From the NCBI GenBank assembly GCA_030549335.1, contig CM060190.1, positions 71,314,118 to 71,378,117 on the forward strand: DNA of 64,000 nt. The letters are read 5' to 3'. The notes below the pieces were generated by a model, which was not told where the DNA came from, made no database searches, and saw only the letters and a list, made by a program, of their open reading frames with translations. This DNA is from Pontederia crassipes (lineage: Eukaryota > Streptophyta > Magnoliopsida > Commelinales > Pontederiaceae). Below are positions 47,355 to 64,000 of this stretch, in pieces. Within the stretch, counting starts at the first letter, position 1, and each line of letters begins with the position of its first letter. The position numbers and the translations under genes are program-made.

Positions 47355-48728
47355 AGGGAATCTAAGGGGATCTTAGACAACCTTAAGAAGTCTAAATTCT
47401 CTACAAATTAGAACAAGCAATTAGACAACATTTTCTAGAATGACAAGGAACTCTATGAATGCTACATATTTCTCCATTGTTACACTTGCTTTGACGCCCA
47501 AGAAATTCACATTGAAGAAACAGATCATGCTTAAGAAATAAAGAACATAGTCAAGGGAAAATGAAGTAGTGATATTGATGTAGAACATCATATCAAAGAA
47601 CGTCCCCACATACCAGATGGAATGTCTCTAGAGGAAGAATTTCTTTCTCATTCCAAAGAAGCCAAGAACAAGTTTTGTGGAAGTTCTGCAAGATTACAAC
47701 ATCTAACCTTCAGAATTAAGAGATGCTTGGCATGAAGAATAATGGTCAACTCAATTAAGATATGCACAAGGGTCAATGGACAAGTCAAAATCACAGAATA
47801 ATGAAATGAAAAGTCAATAATGAATTGCACTTCTTAATTTTGGATTCATTTTACTCGAGTTAGAGAGATGAGAGGGGATACCTTGAAGGTTTTGCTTTTG
47901 GCTGTTGCGGGACGAATTGAAGGTGACAAGTTGCAGAGAGATCAAACAAGCTCTTTTATGACCATTGAGTTAATATTCTCAATTTCAATTTGTTTAAGAA
48001 GTATATCCTAATGCTATTTATGATGAGCGTGGTCAAATGATGATTAAATTAAACAGCACAATCTCTTTTTCCCTTTTTTAATCTCTGAAATCACCAAATC
48101 TGTAATTAACCAGATAAATTGATGTTGTTCATAATCACTGTTCTGCATTCCAGAAACTGTTGGTTAAATGATTGGTGAAGTTTAGCCCTTATTTCTTAAC
48201 CAGAGAAAATCTCTCTAGTAAGCTATATAAGGACTAATAATGTTAATTAGCACAACGAGATTCCTGAAAATAGCTTTCCTTTTTGTGTTTAAATTTTGCA
48301 GAAAGTGCTGCTGCTAATTCAATTATCCTGTCAGTGTCACCTACCACATAATCACAAAACCTTGTCGTTTTACTTGTATATATGAACTTGAAGATATAGT
48401 AGCATGATTGAACGTATCAAACGTCGATGTTGCAGATCTACTATAAAAGTCGAAGTTTAATATTTAGTTAGATAATCTGTACATAAAACAGGCTTTTAAA
48501 ACTATGATGATGATGGTGAGTGATTACTAAGAAATATTGACCAAAATCTGTTTAGAGACATAACATAACAATATATATGGATCACTAACATTATAGATTC
48601 GAGAAAGCAATGAAAAATTTGAAAAATTTGATTATACCATATTCTTTTCTTATTCTTGTTACTTCATTACTAAAATTAAAACTAAAGAAATAAGAACCTA
48701 TAATCATATAGACATTGCTCATATAAAT
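47355..48728. other. Upstream region of the RING gene and intergenic DNA
   Basis: No protein-coding series was recognised. The first few hundred bases are presumably promoter of the RING-H2 gene. Confidence 0.45.
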
Positions 48729-49290
48729 AGGGGCGTAAGAAAAACCCGACCAACCCGAAAAATCCATCCGACTCGAAAAAATCGAACCAAAAAAACCGAA
48801 AATTAAGGACCCGTATATGATTTAGGACAGTTTTTAATAAATTAAAATCCACCCGCTAAAATTAGGGCCCCACTCGAAAAAACCATAGGGGCTCGTAGAG
48901 CCCAATTTTTATTTATAATTTTTCTATTTATATAATTAATACATATGTTATTAATTCTTTTATTATAGATACAATATTTTTTGTGTAAAATTTCATACTT
49001 TTCCATCACATTATCAAACTCTAATTTAATAACTTTTAAATTTTAGTAGTATATTTTATATTTAATATAAAATTAAATATTTTTATATTAATTTTAAGTT
49101 ATTAAATATATTTTTAAAATATAATTATATAAAAGTAGGACTCCGAAAAAATCGATCCGCTAAAGGGTGATTTTTATTTTTTCAAAATAATTTTAGGATG
49201 ATCTTTCTAATTTTAAAAACCGACCCGAAAAATAACAGTTAATTTTTTTAGACCGAAAGTCCGAATCGACCCGAACTACTTTCACCCCTT
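48729..49290. repeat. Local repeat family, copy A (~0.56 kb)
   Basis: Starts AGGGGCGTAAGAAAAACCCG and ends ACTACTTTCACCCCTT, with weak terminal inversion (AGGGGYG) and a CATATAA repeat near each side. Homologous along most of its length to copies near 49436 and 58390. Non-coding; probably a non-autonomous DNA element of unassigned type. Confidence 0.65.
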
Positions 49291-49435
49291 CATATAAGAG
49301 CAAAAATAATCATTTTTCATATATGAAAAAATAAAAAGCTTTAAACTGACGGTTGTTTTTTTTCCTTTCATTGCAAAATAGATATGGAAATTACTCTATA
49401 TGGTGTGTATGTAGTATCTAGAACTAGGAGCGTAA

Positions 49436-49920
49436 GAAAAATTTGACCTAATCGAAAAATCTACCTGACTCGAAAAAATAAAAAATTAGGAAACCGAATA
49501 TGAGCAAAACCAACCCACTTAAACTAGGATCCCATCCGAAAAAATCGGACCCGTGAAGCTCGATTTAATTTATTAACTTTTATTTATATAATTAATTTAG
49601 ATGTAATCAATTATTTCATTACTGATGTAATAATTTTTTATATAGTTTAATATATTCTTATCACATTATAAAACTCTAATTTAATAGTCCTAATATTATA
49701 TTATATATTTAGGTATAAAATTTAATATTAATATTAATTTATTATATATTTTTTGAGAAATATTATTTATTAAAATAGGGATTGAAAAAAAACTATCCGA
49801 AAAATTAACCCGCTAGAAAGTGATGTTTTTTAAAATAATTTTAGAATAATTTTTGTGATTTAAAAAGTGATCTAAAAAAGTAACGGATGATTTTTTTAAC
49901 CACATACCGACTCCAACTCC
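49436..49920. repeat. Local repeat family, copy B
   Basis: Starts AGGAGCGTAAGAAAAATTTG, homologous to copy A, with many point differences and small deletions. Contains the equivalent CACATTATAAAACTCTAATT segment. Confidence 0.65.
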
Positions 49921-49993
49921 AATATATTCAAATTCTTGTTTTTTTTAAGGAAAAAAATAAAAGGACAACACCAAGCCCATTGATGCAATGTTA

Positions 49994-51035
49994 TTAGGGC
50001 CGGTCGAACCGGTCCAATCGTCGATCGACCATTAACACGGTCTACTATGAGTCCTAAAACCAGACTCACAGTTGGACCAGATTGAATCGGTCAAAACCAA
50101 TCAAGAACTGGTCAAAACTAGCTAAAACCGGTCAAAATCAGAAAAAAAACTGATTTGAATCGCAGTTCATGGTCAACAAATTTTTTTATTATTTCTTTTG
50201 TTAAGAAATAATTTTATAAAGTTTATTATAATAAATATGCAAAATATTCAACAATGGTCTTTCTCCATAAAGTAATACATTAGTCCACTAGTGTCATTTC
50301 TTATTTATAGTTGTTCCATTACTCATATGTTGCTAGTATTATGAATGTGAGACTATGTTGGTACACCTTACTTACTCTTTTTTCCTTCATTTAGTCTAAA
50401 ATTTACTAAGCTTTGAACTTTAATTTATGGATTATTATTTTATTCAAAATTTTAATATCATAAATGTATATTATAATATAAGTTAATTATATATTTATTA
50501 TATTATATATAATATTTATTATATTAGATAAATTAATTAGAAATGAATGGTGCAAACTATAACATACTTAATATATGTATAATATACAATAAAACTATAA
50601 CATACTCAATATAGTATAGTATTATATATATAAATATATATACACAAATTTAAAATGTATTTAATTTAATATTTAATAGGTTGAAATTTAATAAATCACC
50701 AATTATACTATATATTTATCTATAGAATATATAATCTTTTCATAATATATTGGAAAAAATATTTATAAAAAATTTAAAGAATAAAAATTTGTATATAATA
50801 ATGGGATTCAATAAGATTTTCATTTATTAAGTGCATAATAATTTTAACATCAAATCTTAAATTTAAAATTTATGATTTATGATTGTTATTTTTTGTATAA
50901 TTACATTTTGCTATAGGTATATATTCAAAATATAATAGCTTAATTTAATATACCATATTAAATATAATATTTTATTACTATTCGGTCTGACCGATCGATC
51001 GGTCTTATTCGAATCATTGTCCGGTCCGGTCCTAA
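49994..51035. mobile_element. Possible non-autonomous element with CCGG-rich ends
   Basis: Left end TTAGGGCCGGTCGAACCGG and right end, reverse complemented, TTAGGACCGGACCGGACAA are imperfect inverted copies. The ~1-kb interior is AT-rich and non-coding. No clear TSD was found, so the class is unassigned. Confidence 0.45.
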
Positions 51036-51056
51036 CCCCAGCTTTGTAAATAAAGT

Positions 51057-52260
51057 GTGGCCCATATGCTTAACTCAAAAAGCCCAATTAGTAATCCACT
51101 TAAAACGCCGTGCAGGTCTATTTCCAAAAACCTAAACAACTACTTGATCTTATCCGAGCGTTTACGGCGGCCGCCCGCACGCGATCTCCCCGCGCCGTCG
51201 GCCGGCGGGAGAGCTCCTCGCGAGTGCGTTGCCCCCACGGCCGCCGTAGTCCTTACTGGGCCGTGGGTCTCCGGTAGCCTCTCGCTTGATCACTCTCGCG
51301 CCGTCGCCGCGACGCGACCACGGGTGATGCGCCTTTGGCGGTTCGCCTTCGCGATGACGACTGCCCGCGGCCGGAGCACAATGTAAAGCCACTCGTAGTA
51401 GTGGTCGTGCGATGACGGGGCGCGCGGGCTTTTCCCCAAAACACTACCATGCGATACGTCTTCTCCTTACGCTTCCTATCTGATGTTTTTGACGTCCATG
51501 GATTTGGAATTTCGCGAATATCTATTTTCTTTTTGGTGTTTCATTTCTTTTACGCTCGTTTTTATGCCATGCTTCGAGTATAAACGTGTTCATGTGCAGC
51601 GTGGATTTGTTGTTTAATTACTTGTACAGAGTTCGGCATGCTTATCGCCAATAAGATCGAGTTATCTCTTGTTTTTCCGAGTATTGGATGCCAAAACATG
51701 TTGCAACCTAAACGTTAACTGAGCGAGTTATTTAGCAATCACCAGAAGAGTTCTAAGAATGCGGGCTTGCAGGTATGAAAAGCCCATGCGTAGAGCTTCA
51801 ACTCATGCAAATTGCAACATCTGTGTTCGCAAATTTGAAGGAAACTCTTCTCTCTCTCAATTTTCTGACTGCAATTCGGAATTCTTTTCCGGAGACATAA
51901 TTTATGTATTGGAAAGAAGAAAATGTTGCTCATTGGTGACTATTGAGGTTGCATTTAGCAATTTGGCTTGCCCATTTTGCTCTTTATTTCTTTGATTTGT
52001 AGTGCTAACATCTTTGCCATTCATATAAAATCCATGTTAAAGTAGGTATAATTTGATTAGGGCAGCTGTAGTTTCTTGTTCTTGAGGAGAATAATTTACA
52101 GTTTTAGTTTTGTACTCTTCATTGCAGATATCATCCATTGGAGGGAATTATTGGTACTATTATCGCATCTGAATCCAAGTAAGATGAAAGTTGAAGATGA
52201 TGTTTGTAAATCACTTACCTGTAATGATTTGTATTTTTTTTAATGACGCAATGTAATTAA
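51057..52260 (+). other. GC-rich island and possible spliced transcript of unknown function
   Basis: A CpG-rich block (51150-51430) sits in AT-rich surroundings, like the first exon of a plant gene. Downstream, a strong acceptor (CTCTTCATTGCAG at 52128) precedes a short segment that could be another exon. The longest frame in the island (51057-51386) has no recognisable domain. It may be a lncRNA, an eroded gene start or a transposon remnant. Confidence 0.3.
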
Positions 52261-53173
52261 GATTTGAAAATTATAAACCATCCAGTATTTGCTGTATTTT
52301 TATACATTCCTCATCGTCTTTTCAGTTGGCCATCAAATTTGAACTGCTGACGGCACCTGTTTCTATTTTCCTACGATTCGATTAGTTGATGAATACAAGT
52401 TTCTAGTTGTGAAGGAAATTGGCCTTGATCTTGATTACAACTTAAAAATTTTGCTCTTGTGTTTTCAATAATATGTTCCCTATGACAAACTATGCTGGCT
52501 ATTTTTTGCAACAAGAATGGGTTCGAAACTAATCCTAATTCTGTCGCAGAATTAAAAAGTGGAACTTATATGTTAAATCATTTTTCATTATGACGTTTGA
52601 TTTCATTCAAATGCATCCAAAATTAATATATGAATAATATTGCACCATATCCACAAATTATGAATAATCTTTTTTTATTGTTACGAGAACACATGAAAAT
52701 AGGGTCTTGTTTTTATTTCTGGTACTCAATTAACAAGGTTATTTTTGTTACTCAATTATAAAAATAGAGAAAAATTTAATGTTACTTCGTCTTGGAGCAG
52801 AAGAACAAAGTGAGAACTTGTTTTTATTTTTGTTACTAAATAATAATTGCAAAAAAATTAGAGAAGAATTTGGTCTTACTTCATCTTGAAACAGAAGAAC
52901 AAAGTGAATAAATTTTTATTGTTCTGGATGTTTAAAAGATTATTAAATCCTGATTAGTCTAAGATTGGAGCATCAAGCGGAAGCTTAATATCTCGAATAT
53001 TTTTACTGAAACCAAATTGATATTTGTGAAGAATCACCAAGCTGTTCTTGTTCAATAGACGAAACTTACAGGTTGAATTCAAATTAGCATCATACTAGGA
53101 ACTCAACCGATCATTAAAATTTAAAACCTACAAACACAGTCCAATGTTCATTTAACCTTTGCAGACTTTGCAT
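52261..53173. other. Intergenic DNA / 3' flank of the MDAR gene
   Basis: A ~70-bp segment around GTCTTACTTCATCTTGAAACAG and AGAAGAACAAAGTGA is present twice (about 52735-52825 and 52825-52915). Otherwise nothing was recognised. Confidence 0.45.
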
Positions 53174-57349
<4,176 letters not shown>

Positions 57350-57359
57350 GGATGGATCG

Positions 57360-57480
57360 AATTCCTGAAATGTCGAGATCAAATTAGTGCCTCCGTCTCT
57401 TGCTCCGTTGCTCTCTCTCTCTCCCAACAAAAAGGCGAAGCCAATATAACACGGGGAGATGGTAGCAGTTGACTTATATT
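57360..57480 (-). promoter_or_regulatory. MDAR leader and core promoter region
   Basis: On the minus strand TATAAG (57474-57479) and an inverted CCAAT near 57440 precede a GA-rich leader (57409-57424) and the ATG at 57349. Positions are compatible with a core promoter, but the start site is not determined. Confidence 0.35.
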
Positions 57481-58389
57481 TTCCGGGAAATGATAGTGAT
57501 ACGTCATGTCACTCACAAGATTCCGGTATAAACTATTAAAATTCCGCTACATTGAATAATATAACCGGCGGCGCATTACTGAGCCGCGTGTGCCAACTTT
57601 GACGATCCGATGTGATTTGATATTCTCGGGGACTGTGATATAAAATAATTAATAAGTTAAAGTACTGATAACGTTATTTATTAAAATTTATTTTTAAAAA
57701 TAAATAATTAGAATAAAACTATTTAGATTAATAGTAATTAATTAATTATGATACATGACTTATTTTCTTAGACATCTACTTATTTTTTTAATTCATAAAT
57801 AAATTTGATATCTCCTTATAAGTTACATATATTATATCACTATCAAACAGATTTTTTTAAAATAATTTATAAGTTGCTTATAAATTTAATCAAACGAGGC
57901 CTAATCTTATGTGGTTGATTAGGTTTTTTATTATATTAGGGCCCTTATATTATTTGCTGAACGTATTTTATTTTAAAAATTCCAATCCGCTTAAATATCG
58001 TAAAAAGTGAGTAATTAATGTTAATATATAATGTGAAAGTGGATTAGTTGAAATGATTAAAGTGTGACAGGTATTTTCTTGTATAAGGTACCTGGTCGGC
58101 AACATATGAATGGTTCAGGTCTCGGGGTCAAATCTTGCAATTAACGAGACCAAATGGGCCCCGGAAACTAAATGAGCGTTGCAACGTGTACGTGGCAAGA
58201 AGAAGGGAGAAGATGTGGACCCAAATTTGGCCGCAAATTTGACATTTTCTTCAAAAGATATGAATGCGTCAAATGTTGCTTGTTCAACAAGTCCACTGTA
58301 TTTAGTTCGTTTTCCAAGAAAAAATTAAAAATTGTGCAAGAAAAATCTGATCAACTTCAAAAATCTATTCCATTCAAAGAAATTGAATA
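57481..58389. other. Intergenic DNA upstream of MDAR
   Basis: AT-rich; no coding series, RNA gene or clear element recognised. Confidence 0.45.
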
Positions 58390-61300
58390 GAAAAAAGATT
58401 AAAATTAAAAATTTGAATACGATTTAAGATATTTTTTAGTAAATTAGAATTCACTTGTTAAAATTAAAATCCCATAAAAAAAAATTATAGGGATCGGTGA
58501 AGTTCATTTTTTTACTTATATAATTAATTCATATACTATCAATTTTTTTATTATAAATATAATATTTTTTTATATAATTTTATATTTTTCTATCACATTA
58601 TCGAACTTTACAACAACAACAATAACAAAATCTTATCCCATTAGGTGGGGTCGACTACATGGATCATACGACGTCATTCCGCTCTATTAGTAATCAAACC
58701 TTTCGGTATATTATTCAACAATAGATCTTGCTCTATTAGTTCGTGAAGTGTCCGCATTGACCTCCCTCTCCCTCTTTTAATCGGACTCTAGATTATTTGA
58801 TCTACTATTCTTACTGACGCATCTAATGGTCTTCTCTGAATATGATCAAACCATATCAAACGATTCTCTACCATTTTCTCACTAATAGGAGCCACTCCGA
58901 CTCGTTCACGTATATGATCATTCCTAATCTTATCTAATCTTGTATGATCACACATCCATCTCAACATCCTCATTTCGGCCACCCCCACTTTATGTTCATG
59001 TTGTCCCTTCATGGTCCAACATTCACTATCATATGACACTGACGGTCTTATAGCAGTACGATAGAATTTTTCTTTAATTTTATTGGGTACTTTTCTATCA
59101 CAGATAACTCCAATGACTTTCCTTCACTTACACCAACCAGCTTGAATTCTATGATTAACATCGTCATCAATCTCACCATCTTGTCTTACAATTGATCCTA
59201 AATATTTAAATTTTATCATTTGAGAAATTATATCCTCCCCTAGCCTAACTTTCAAAGCGTGTCTAAGTTGTTTATTTATGAAATTGCTATGCATATATTC
59301 TGTTTTATTTCTACTTAAACGAAAACTCTTTGACTCCAACGTATTTCTCCATATTTCCAATTTTGTACTAATCTCTTCTCTTGAATCCGCTAAAAGTACT
59401 ATATCATCCGTAAATAGCATGCATTTAGGTACCTCCTCTGTGATACTCTCGGTTATAGCATCGATAACTAAGTTAAATAGATAAGACTTAAAATTGATCC
59501 TTGATGTAGGCCAATTCCTATAGGAAATTTATTTGTCTCACCTCCGGGTGTCCTAATCCTAATCAATGCCCCATCGTACATATCTTGTATTACCTTAATG
59601 TAGGCAACACTCACCCTCTTTTTTTGCAAGGCTTTCCAAAGTTCATCCCTTGTTACCGATCATACACATTCTCTAAGTCAATGAAAGACATATGTAAGTC
59701 TCTTCTCCTATTTCGATACTTCTCCATCATCCCCCTTAGTAAATAAATCGTCTCTATAGTGGATCTTCCTAGCATGAACTCAAACTGTCTCTCAGAAATA
59801 CTAGTATCCATTCTCAATCTATGCTCAATCACTTTTTCCCATAATTTTATTGTGTGACTCATAAGTTTAATCCATCTATAATTTGCACAATTCTAAATAT
59901 CCCCTTTATTTTTGTAAATAGGAACTAATGTACTTAATCTCCAATCATCAGGCATCTTTTTCGATCGTAAAATCTCATTAAATAGTTTACATAACCACAA
60001 CACACCTTTTTCTTCTAAACATTTCCAAACTTCAATCGGTATACTATCCGGTCCAACGGCTTTACCCTTCTTCATTTTTTTAAGAGCTTCGCTAACCTCC
60101 GAGACTTTAATTCTACGATAAAATGATCTATTAAGCTCACATTCACTAATTGTCAAGTCCGTCAAATCACAATGGGAACCTTCATATCCATCATTAAATA
60201 GCTTATAGAAATATTCTTCTCATCTGTTCTTAATATCTCTCTCAGTAATTAAAACTTTGTCAACTTCATTTTTTATGCATCTTACTTGATCCAAATCTCT
60301 CGACTCATTCTCTTTATTCCTTGCAATCTTGTAAATCCTTTGTTCACCAGTCTTTGTCCCTAACTCCTTATAAAACTTTTCATATGCTTTAGCACGAGCA
60401 TCACTAACTGCCTTCTTAGCCTCTCTTTTCGTCAAATGATACTTTTCTCAATTGTCAAAATTATTGTCCAAGTGTATCGCTTTGAAACAATTCTTCTTAT
60501 TACGCACATTTTCTTGGACCTCCTCATTCCACCACTAAGTCTCCTTATCTCGTGGTTCAAAACCTTTTGATTCTCCTAAAATGGCTTTAACAACCATTTC
60601 AACCTTTTTTGCCACATTCTTCCACATGATACTAGCATCTCATTCTAACTTTCACACACTTTCCTCTAATAACTTACTTCTAAAAGTCTCGCTTCTCCCT
60701 CTTTAACTGCCACCACTTGATCTTTCGATAAAAAATTGTTCGAGATTTTGGTTTTATACATTTCATTTGCATATCAAGAATTAACAATCTATGTTGTGTA
60801 GTCACCCTATGCCCAGGAATTACTTTGCAATTAGTACATAATATTTTATCAGTATTTCTTGTCAAGAAAAAATCGATTTGAGACATATGAGTTCCACTTT
60901 TGTATGTGATTAAATGTTCATCTCTCTTCCTACAACAAGTGTTGATAATCTTAAAGTCGTATGCTAAAGAAAAATCAATAATAATTTGTCCTTCCTCATT
61001 CAACTCCCCAAAACTAAAACCATCATGAACCCTTGTATGTGGTCATGTCTCTTTACCAACATGTCCATTAAGGTCTCCCCCAATATAAACTTTCTCGGTT
61101 GTTGGTATACTTTCAATCAAACCCTCCATATCTGCTCAAAATTTCTTCTTGAAATGTGATTCTGCTCCTACTTGGGGTGCATATGCACTAATAATGTTTA
61201 TAATCTCCTTTACAACAATTACTTTCACGGATATGATTCGATCCTCAATCCTTTTAACTTTCACAATATTCTTCATCCATTCTGCATCCGCGATAATACC

Positions 61301-62063
61301 AACACCATTCCTTCCCTTTACCTTATCTGTGTACTAAAGTTTGGAACCATTTAACATAATCTCTTTACTTCCCTCTCATACCCATCTAATTTCTTGTAAG
61401 CATAAGATACTAATCTTACGCTGGTCCATTACTTGTGCCACCTCGAGGCGCTTCCCATTCAACGTCCCAATGTTCCAAGAACCTAATCTGACATTAGTCT
61501 CATGAACTAGCTTCTTTAATCGCCTCCGTCCATTAGAGTGAGGTAGCCCTTGCTCATTTAACACTGCATTCAGGCGAGGATGCAACGGCTCTTGCTCTCT
61601 TATCATTGTACCCGAGCCGTACAGCGCGTTACTTACGGGTAACGACCTAGCATTAACATAATATATTCATTGATCCATGTTCATGAGATTCGACAGAGTT
61701 TTACGTTGACTGTCGGGGCCTAACACAATCCTCCTCTTTTATCCGGGCTTGGGACCAGCTATAAAACATAGACGGAGTTACATTATCGAACTTTAATTTG
61801 ATAAATTTAAAAATGCAATAGTATATTTTATATTTAATATAATATTAATAATTTTATATTAATTTCAACTTATCAAATATATATAAAATATAATTATATG
61901 AAAGTAGGACTTAAGAAATGCCATCGAAAAAAAATGATTCACTATATGATGATTTTTTTATAAAATAATTTTATGATAAAATTTTAATTTTAAAAATCGA
62001 TTAAAAAAATAACGAATAACTTTTTAAATTGAAAATTCGGTCCGACGTAACTACTTTCATTCC
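58390..62063. repeat. Local repeat family, copy C, split by the RTE LINE
   Basis: Left part 58390-58610 and right part 61796-62063 are collinear with copy A at 48.7-49.3 kb. The left part holds the equivalent of its first half and the right part, ending ACTACTTTCATTCC, the second half. Copies A and B supply the uninterrupted sequence across the LINE insertion point (CACATTATCAAACTCTAATT in A). Confidence 0.75.
58611..61779 (-). mobile_element. RTE-type LINE, near full length but inactive
   Basis: Flanked by a perfect 16-bp TSD, ACATTATCGAACTTTA (58595-58610 and 61780-61795). On the minus strand it starts near AACTCCGTCTATG and ends GGGATAAGATTTTG plus TTG repeats, the RTE-type tail. At 3169 bp it has the size of plant RTE elements. 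The apurinic endonuclease region (about 61606-60690) shows VRLGSWNIGTLNGK, CLQEIRW, and IDFSLAYDFKIINTCC with SQIDFFLTR. The reverse transcriptase region (about 60165-59120) shows KMKKGKAVGPDSIPIEVWK, FEFMLGRSTIETIYLLR, MLFTDDIVLLADS and FKYLGSIVRQDGEIDDDV. A C-terminal segment has MRMLRWMCDHTRLDKIRND and ENRLIWFDHIQRRP. Stops and frameshifts split it into about nine pieces, so it makes no protein. Confidence 0.92.
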
Positions 62064-62467
62064 TAATGTCATTGTTGTGTTTAGAAAACGCGTCAGAGAA
62101 AAGTAATCATAAAAAAATGAAATATTACGAAAGTATATTCAATTTTAATTAAATTCAGTGATTTTGAATTATTATCTATCGATCACTCAGATTTTCTTTA
62201 AAAAAAGAGAGGTGTTTGTGCAGAATTCCAACTCCTATTGGTCGAATCATATCATATCTTGAATAAAAAAATTTATCCACTTCATTAATTCCATCATTCG
62301 TGATCAATATTTTTTTTTCTATTACATACATTGAGGTCAATATTTTGAAAGGATAATTATAAACCCGAGCTGTTTCTATTCAAGTTTTTTTTTCTTTTTT
62401 GCAATACTAACAAATCGATGGATGGAGTTAAATTTGGTCAAAGAATGTATTGGTCATGCGCGTACAC

Positions 62468-62511
<44 letters not shown>

Positions 62512-62804
62512 CAATATTAACTTGCATTATAAATTAAACAATTTGCTAAATAATATAAATAAGAATAAAACATAAACGATAAAAAAATACTTTTATCTAA
62601 ATTAACTTAAGTATTATATTAAAAAAAAAGTAGTTTAATTTATTCAATCATTTTTCATTATTTTTTTATCTAAACATAAGTTTAATAAAATTATACCACA
62701 TCACCCTTCACCATCTTCTACCACACCTCTCATCTCACCCCTCCTTTAATTTTTTCCCAAACAAATTCTTAGATTGGCATATCTAAAAAATGTTGAGTCA
62801 TGAT

Positions 62805-62841
<37 letters not shown>

Positions 62842-64000
62842 CTTCAAATAAAAAGAAAAATATAATTATAAACAATTCAAAAAAGCGCTTGCATCCTCAT
62901 GCTTATGGTAAAAATTATTTTTTAATATTTTAAGAAAATTGTGAAGATTAAAAAACAAAGGAAATTAAAAATTTTATGTCATAAATAGTATATATATTAT
63001 TATTATTCTATTTTTTATTCTAAATAATCAAATTATCAAAATGTAAACTATTTACTTGACAAAATCTATATCTTTCTCGAGAATTGATTTTGATAAGAAA
63101 AATATTACTTCATGGTCAACCTGCAATGTGAGATGACTTAAGAGTATTTGAAATGGGAAAGGAAGAATAATGGAGAAGATCTAACTTCCTTTTTTCAATT
63201 TGAATAGAAAATTCAATGGAGCAGGAAGTAAGGGATGTTTATATATTACCTTTTCACATTACTTACTAATTTATATTGACTAATAGAAAATTGTCATTTA
63301 TTAAATTATCAGCAATGTATATTATCTTATTTACTATGTAAAAGTAATTTTTAGAATAATTTAAATGTCATTATATGATTTTTACTAAAATACCCTTTAT
63401 CGCTAATATTAAGTTCAATATTATATAATACAGTTAAAAACTTAAGTAAAAATCATAAAGTTAATAAAATAAATAAATATAATTATAAATATTTCATATC
63501 TTTTTTAAATGAAAATAATTGCAATGAATATATATAATATTTAAAATAGTAACTAATAATAATATGAAATTCATGTGAATAATAATAATAAAATAAAATA
63601 AAATAAAAAATTGATATTATTAATTATGATAATAATGATGGTAATAATATTATTTTCTCTTGTTATATGAATTTTTATATTATTTTTATTTGTCAAAGAT
63701 TGAAAAGAATTGGAGCGAAATGAAAATAAAAATAGATTGTCATTTGAGTGACAATTTAGATAGACACCTATCCTAATCAATATGTATTGTCACTTCATAA
63801 ATAATCTACATTGCTAAATAATTCAAATTATTTGTAAAATAAAATAAAATAAATATATTATTAACGAGTTCATATAATTTAACTTTAGATTATCAGTAAT
63901 TTGGAAAAGATTACTGATAAGGAAACATCTAAAAAATTATGACCTTCTTTCTCTTCAAAATGATTTTAAAAATAAATTTATTACAAACCGGGTGTCCAAC
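62064..64000. other. AT-rich intergenic DNA with two (AT)n runs
   Basis: TA microsatellites at 62470-62506 and 62816-62838. The remainder is AT-rich with many AAT/ATA triplets around 63570-63660. No coding series or RNA gene was recognised up to the window end. Confidence 0.5.

Overview
This is plant nuclear DNA. It has AT-rich intergenic sequence, GT-AG introns, plant-specific gene families (a VAR3-like RanBP2 zinc-finger protein and an ascorbate-cycle monodehydroascorbate reductase) and nested plant retrotransposons. The proteins look like a flowering plant. A monocot would fit, but I cannot fix the lineage from sequence alone.

Six protein-coding genes can be supported, all on the minus strand. 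Five were rebuilt exon by exon with consistent splice phases. They are: a Pur-alpha-like nucleic-acid-binding protein (5030-8972, 5 exons, 279 aa); a V-ATPase accessory S1/Ac45 (VOA1)-like membrane protein (10702-13569, 8 exons, 311 aa); cytosolic ribosomal protein eL24 (15865-17665, 5 exons, 162 aa, with a leader intron and telo-box); a VAR3-like zinc-finger protein (23393-30445, 5 exons, 850 aa, its 4-kb second intron filled with transposons); a zinc-ribbon plus RING-H2 E3 ligase (46176-47147, intronless CDS, 323 aa); and monodehydroascorbate reductase ending in SKI (53174-57349, 10 exons, 434 aa). They are unrelated housekeeping or regulatory genes and do not form a cluster or pathway.

The rest is mostly mobile DNA. 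The main items are: a 1.2-kb non-autonomous hAT-like element in the Pur-alpha intron with an 8-bp target-site duplication (TSD); Tourist-like MITEs at 14.1, 29.0 and 45.3 kb; a foldback element at 20.6-21.5 kb; a 75-bp 5S rRNA/LINE-tail chimera at 22.5 kb with a 19-bp TSD; a 5'-truncated L1 LINE in the VAR3-like intron with a 16-bp TSD; a decayed Ty3/gypsy element (30813-40368) nested inside a Mutator-like element (30637-40908); and a 3.17-kb RTE-type LINE (58611-61779) with a perfect 16-bp TSD, inserted in one of three copies of a local ~0.55-kb repeat.

The most unusual thread is one RTE LINE 3' tail (a GATAAGG-type motif followed by TTG repeats) on three different bodies: the full LINE at 58.6-61.8 kb, a 155-bp derivative joining the LINE's 5' and 3' ends at 28.4 kb, and the 5S rRNA fragment at 22.5 kb. 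Other points of interest are a zinc-knuckle ORF replacing the end of the gypsy 5' LTR, a 44-bp partial exon copy inside the Pur-alpha intron, and arrays of short palindromes in the gypsy LTRs. I saw no tRNA gene, CRISPR array or obviously new multi-gene system.
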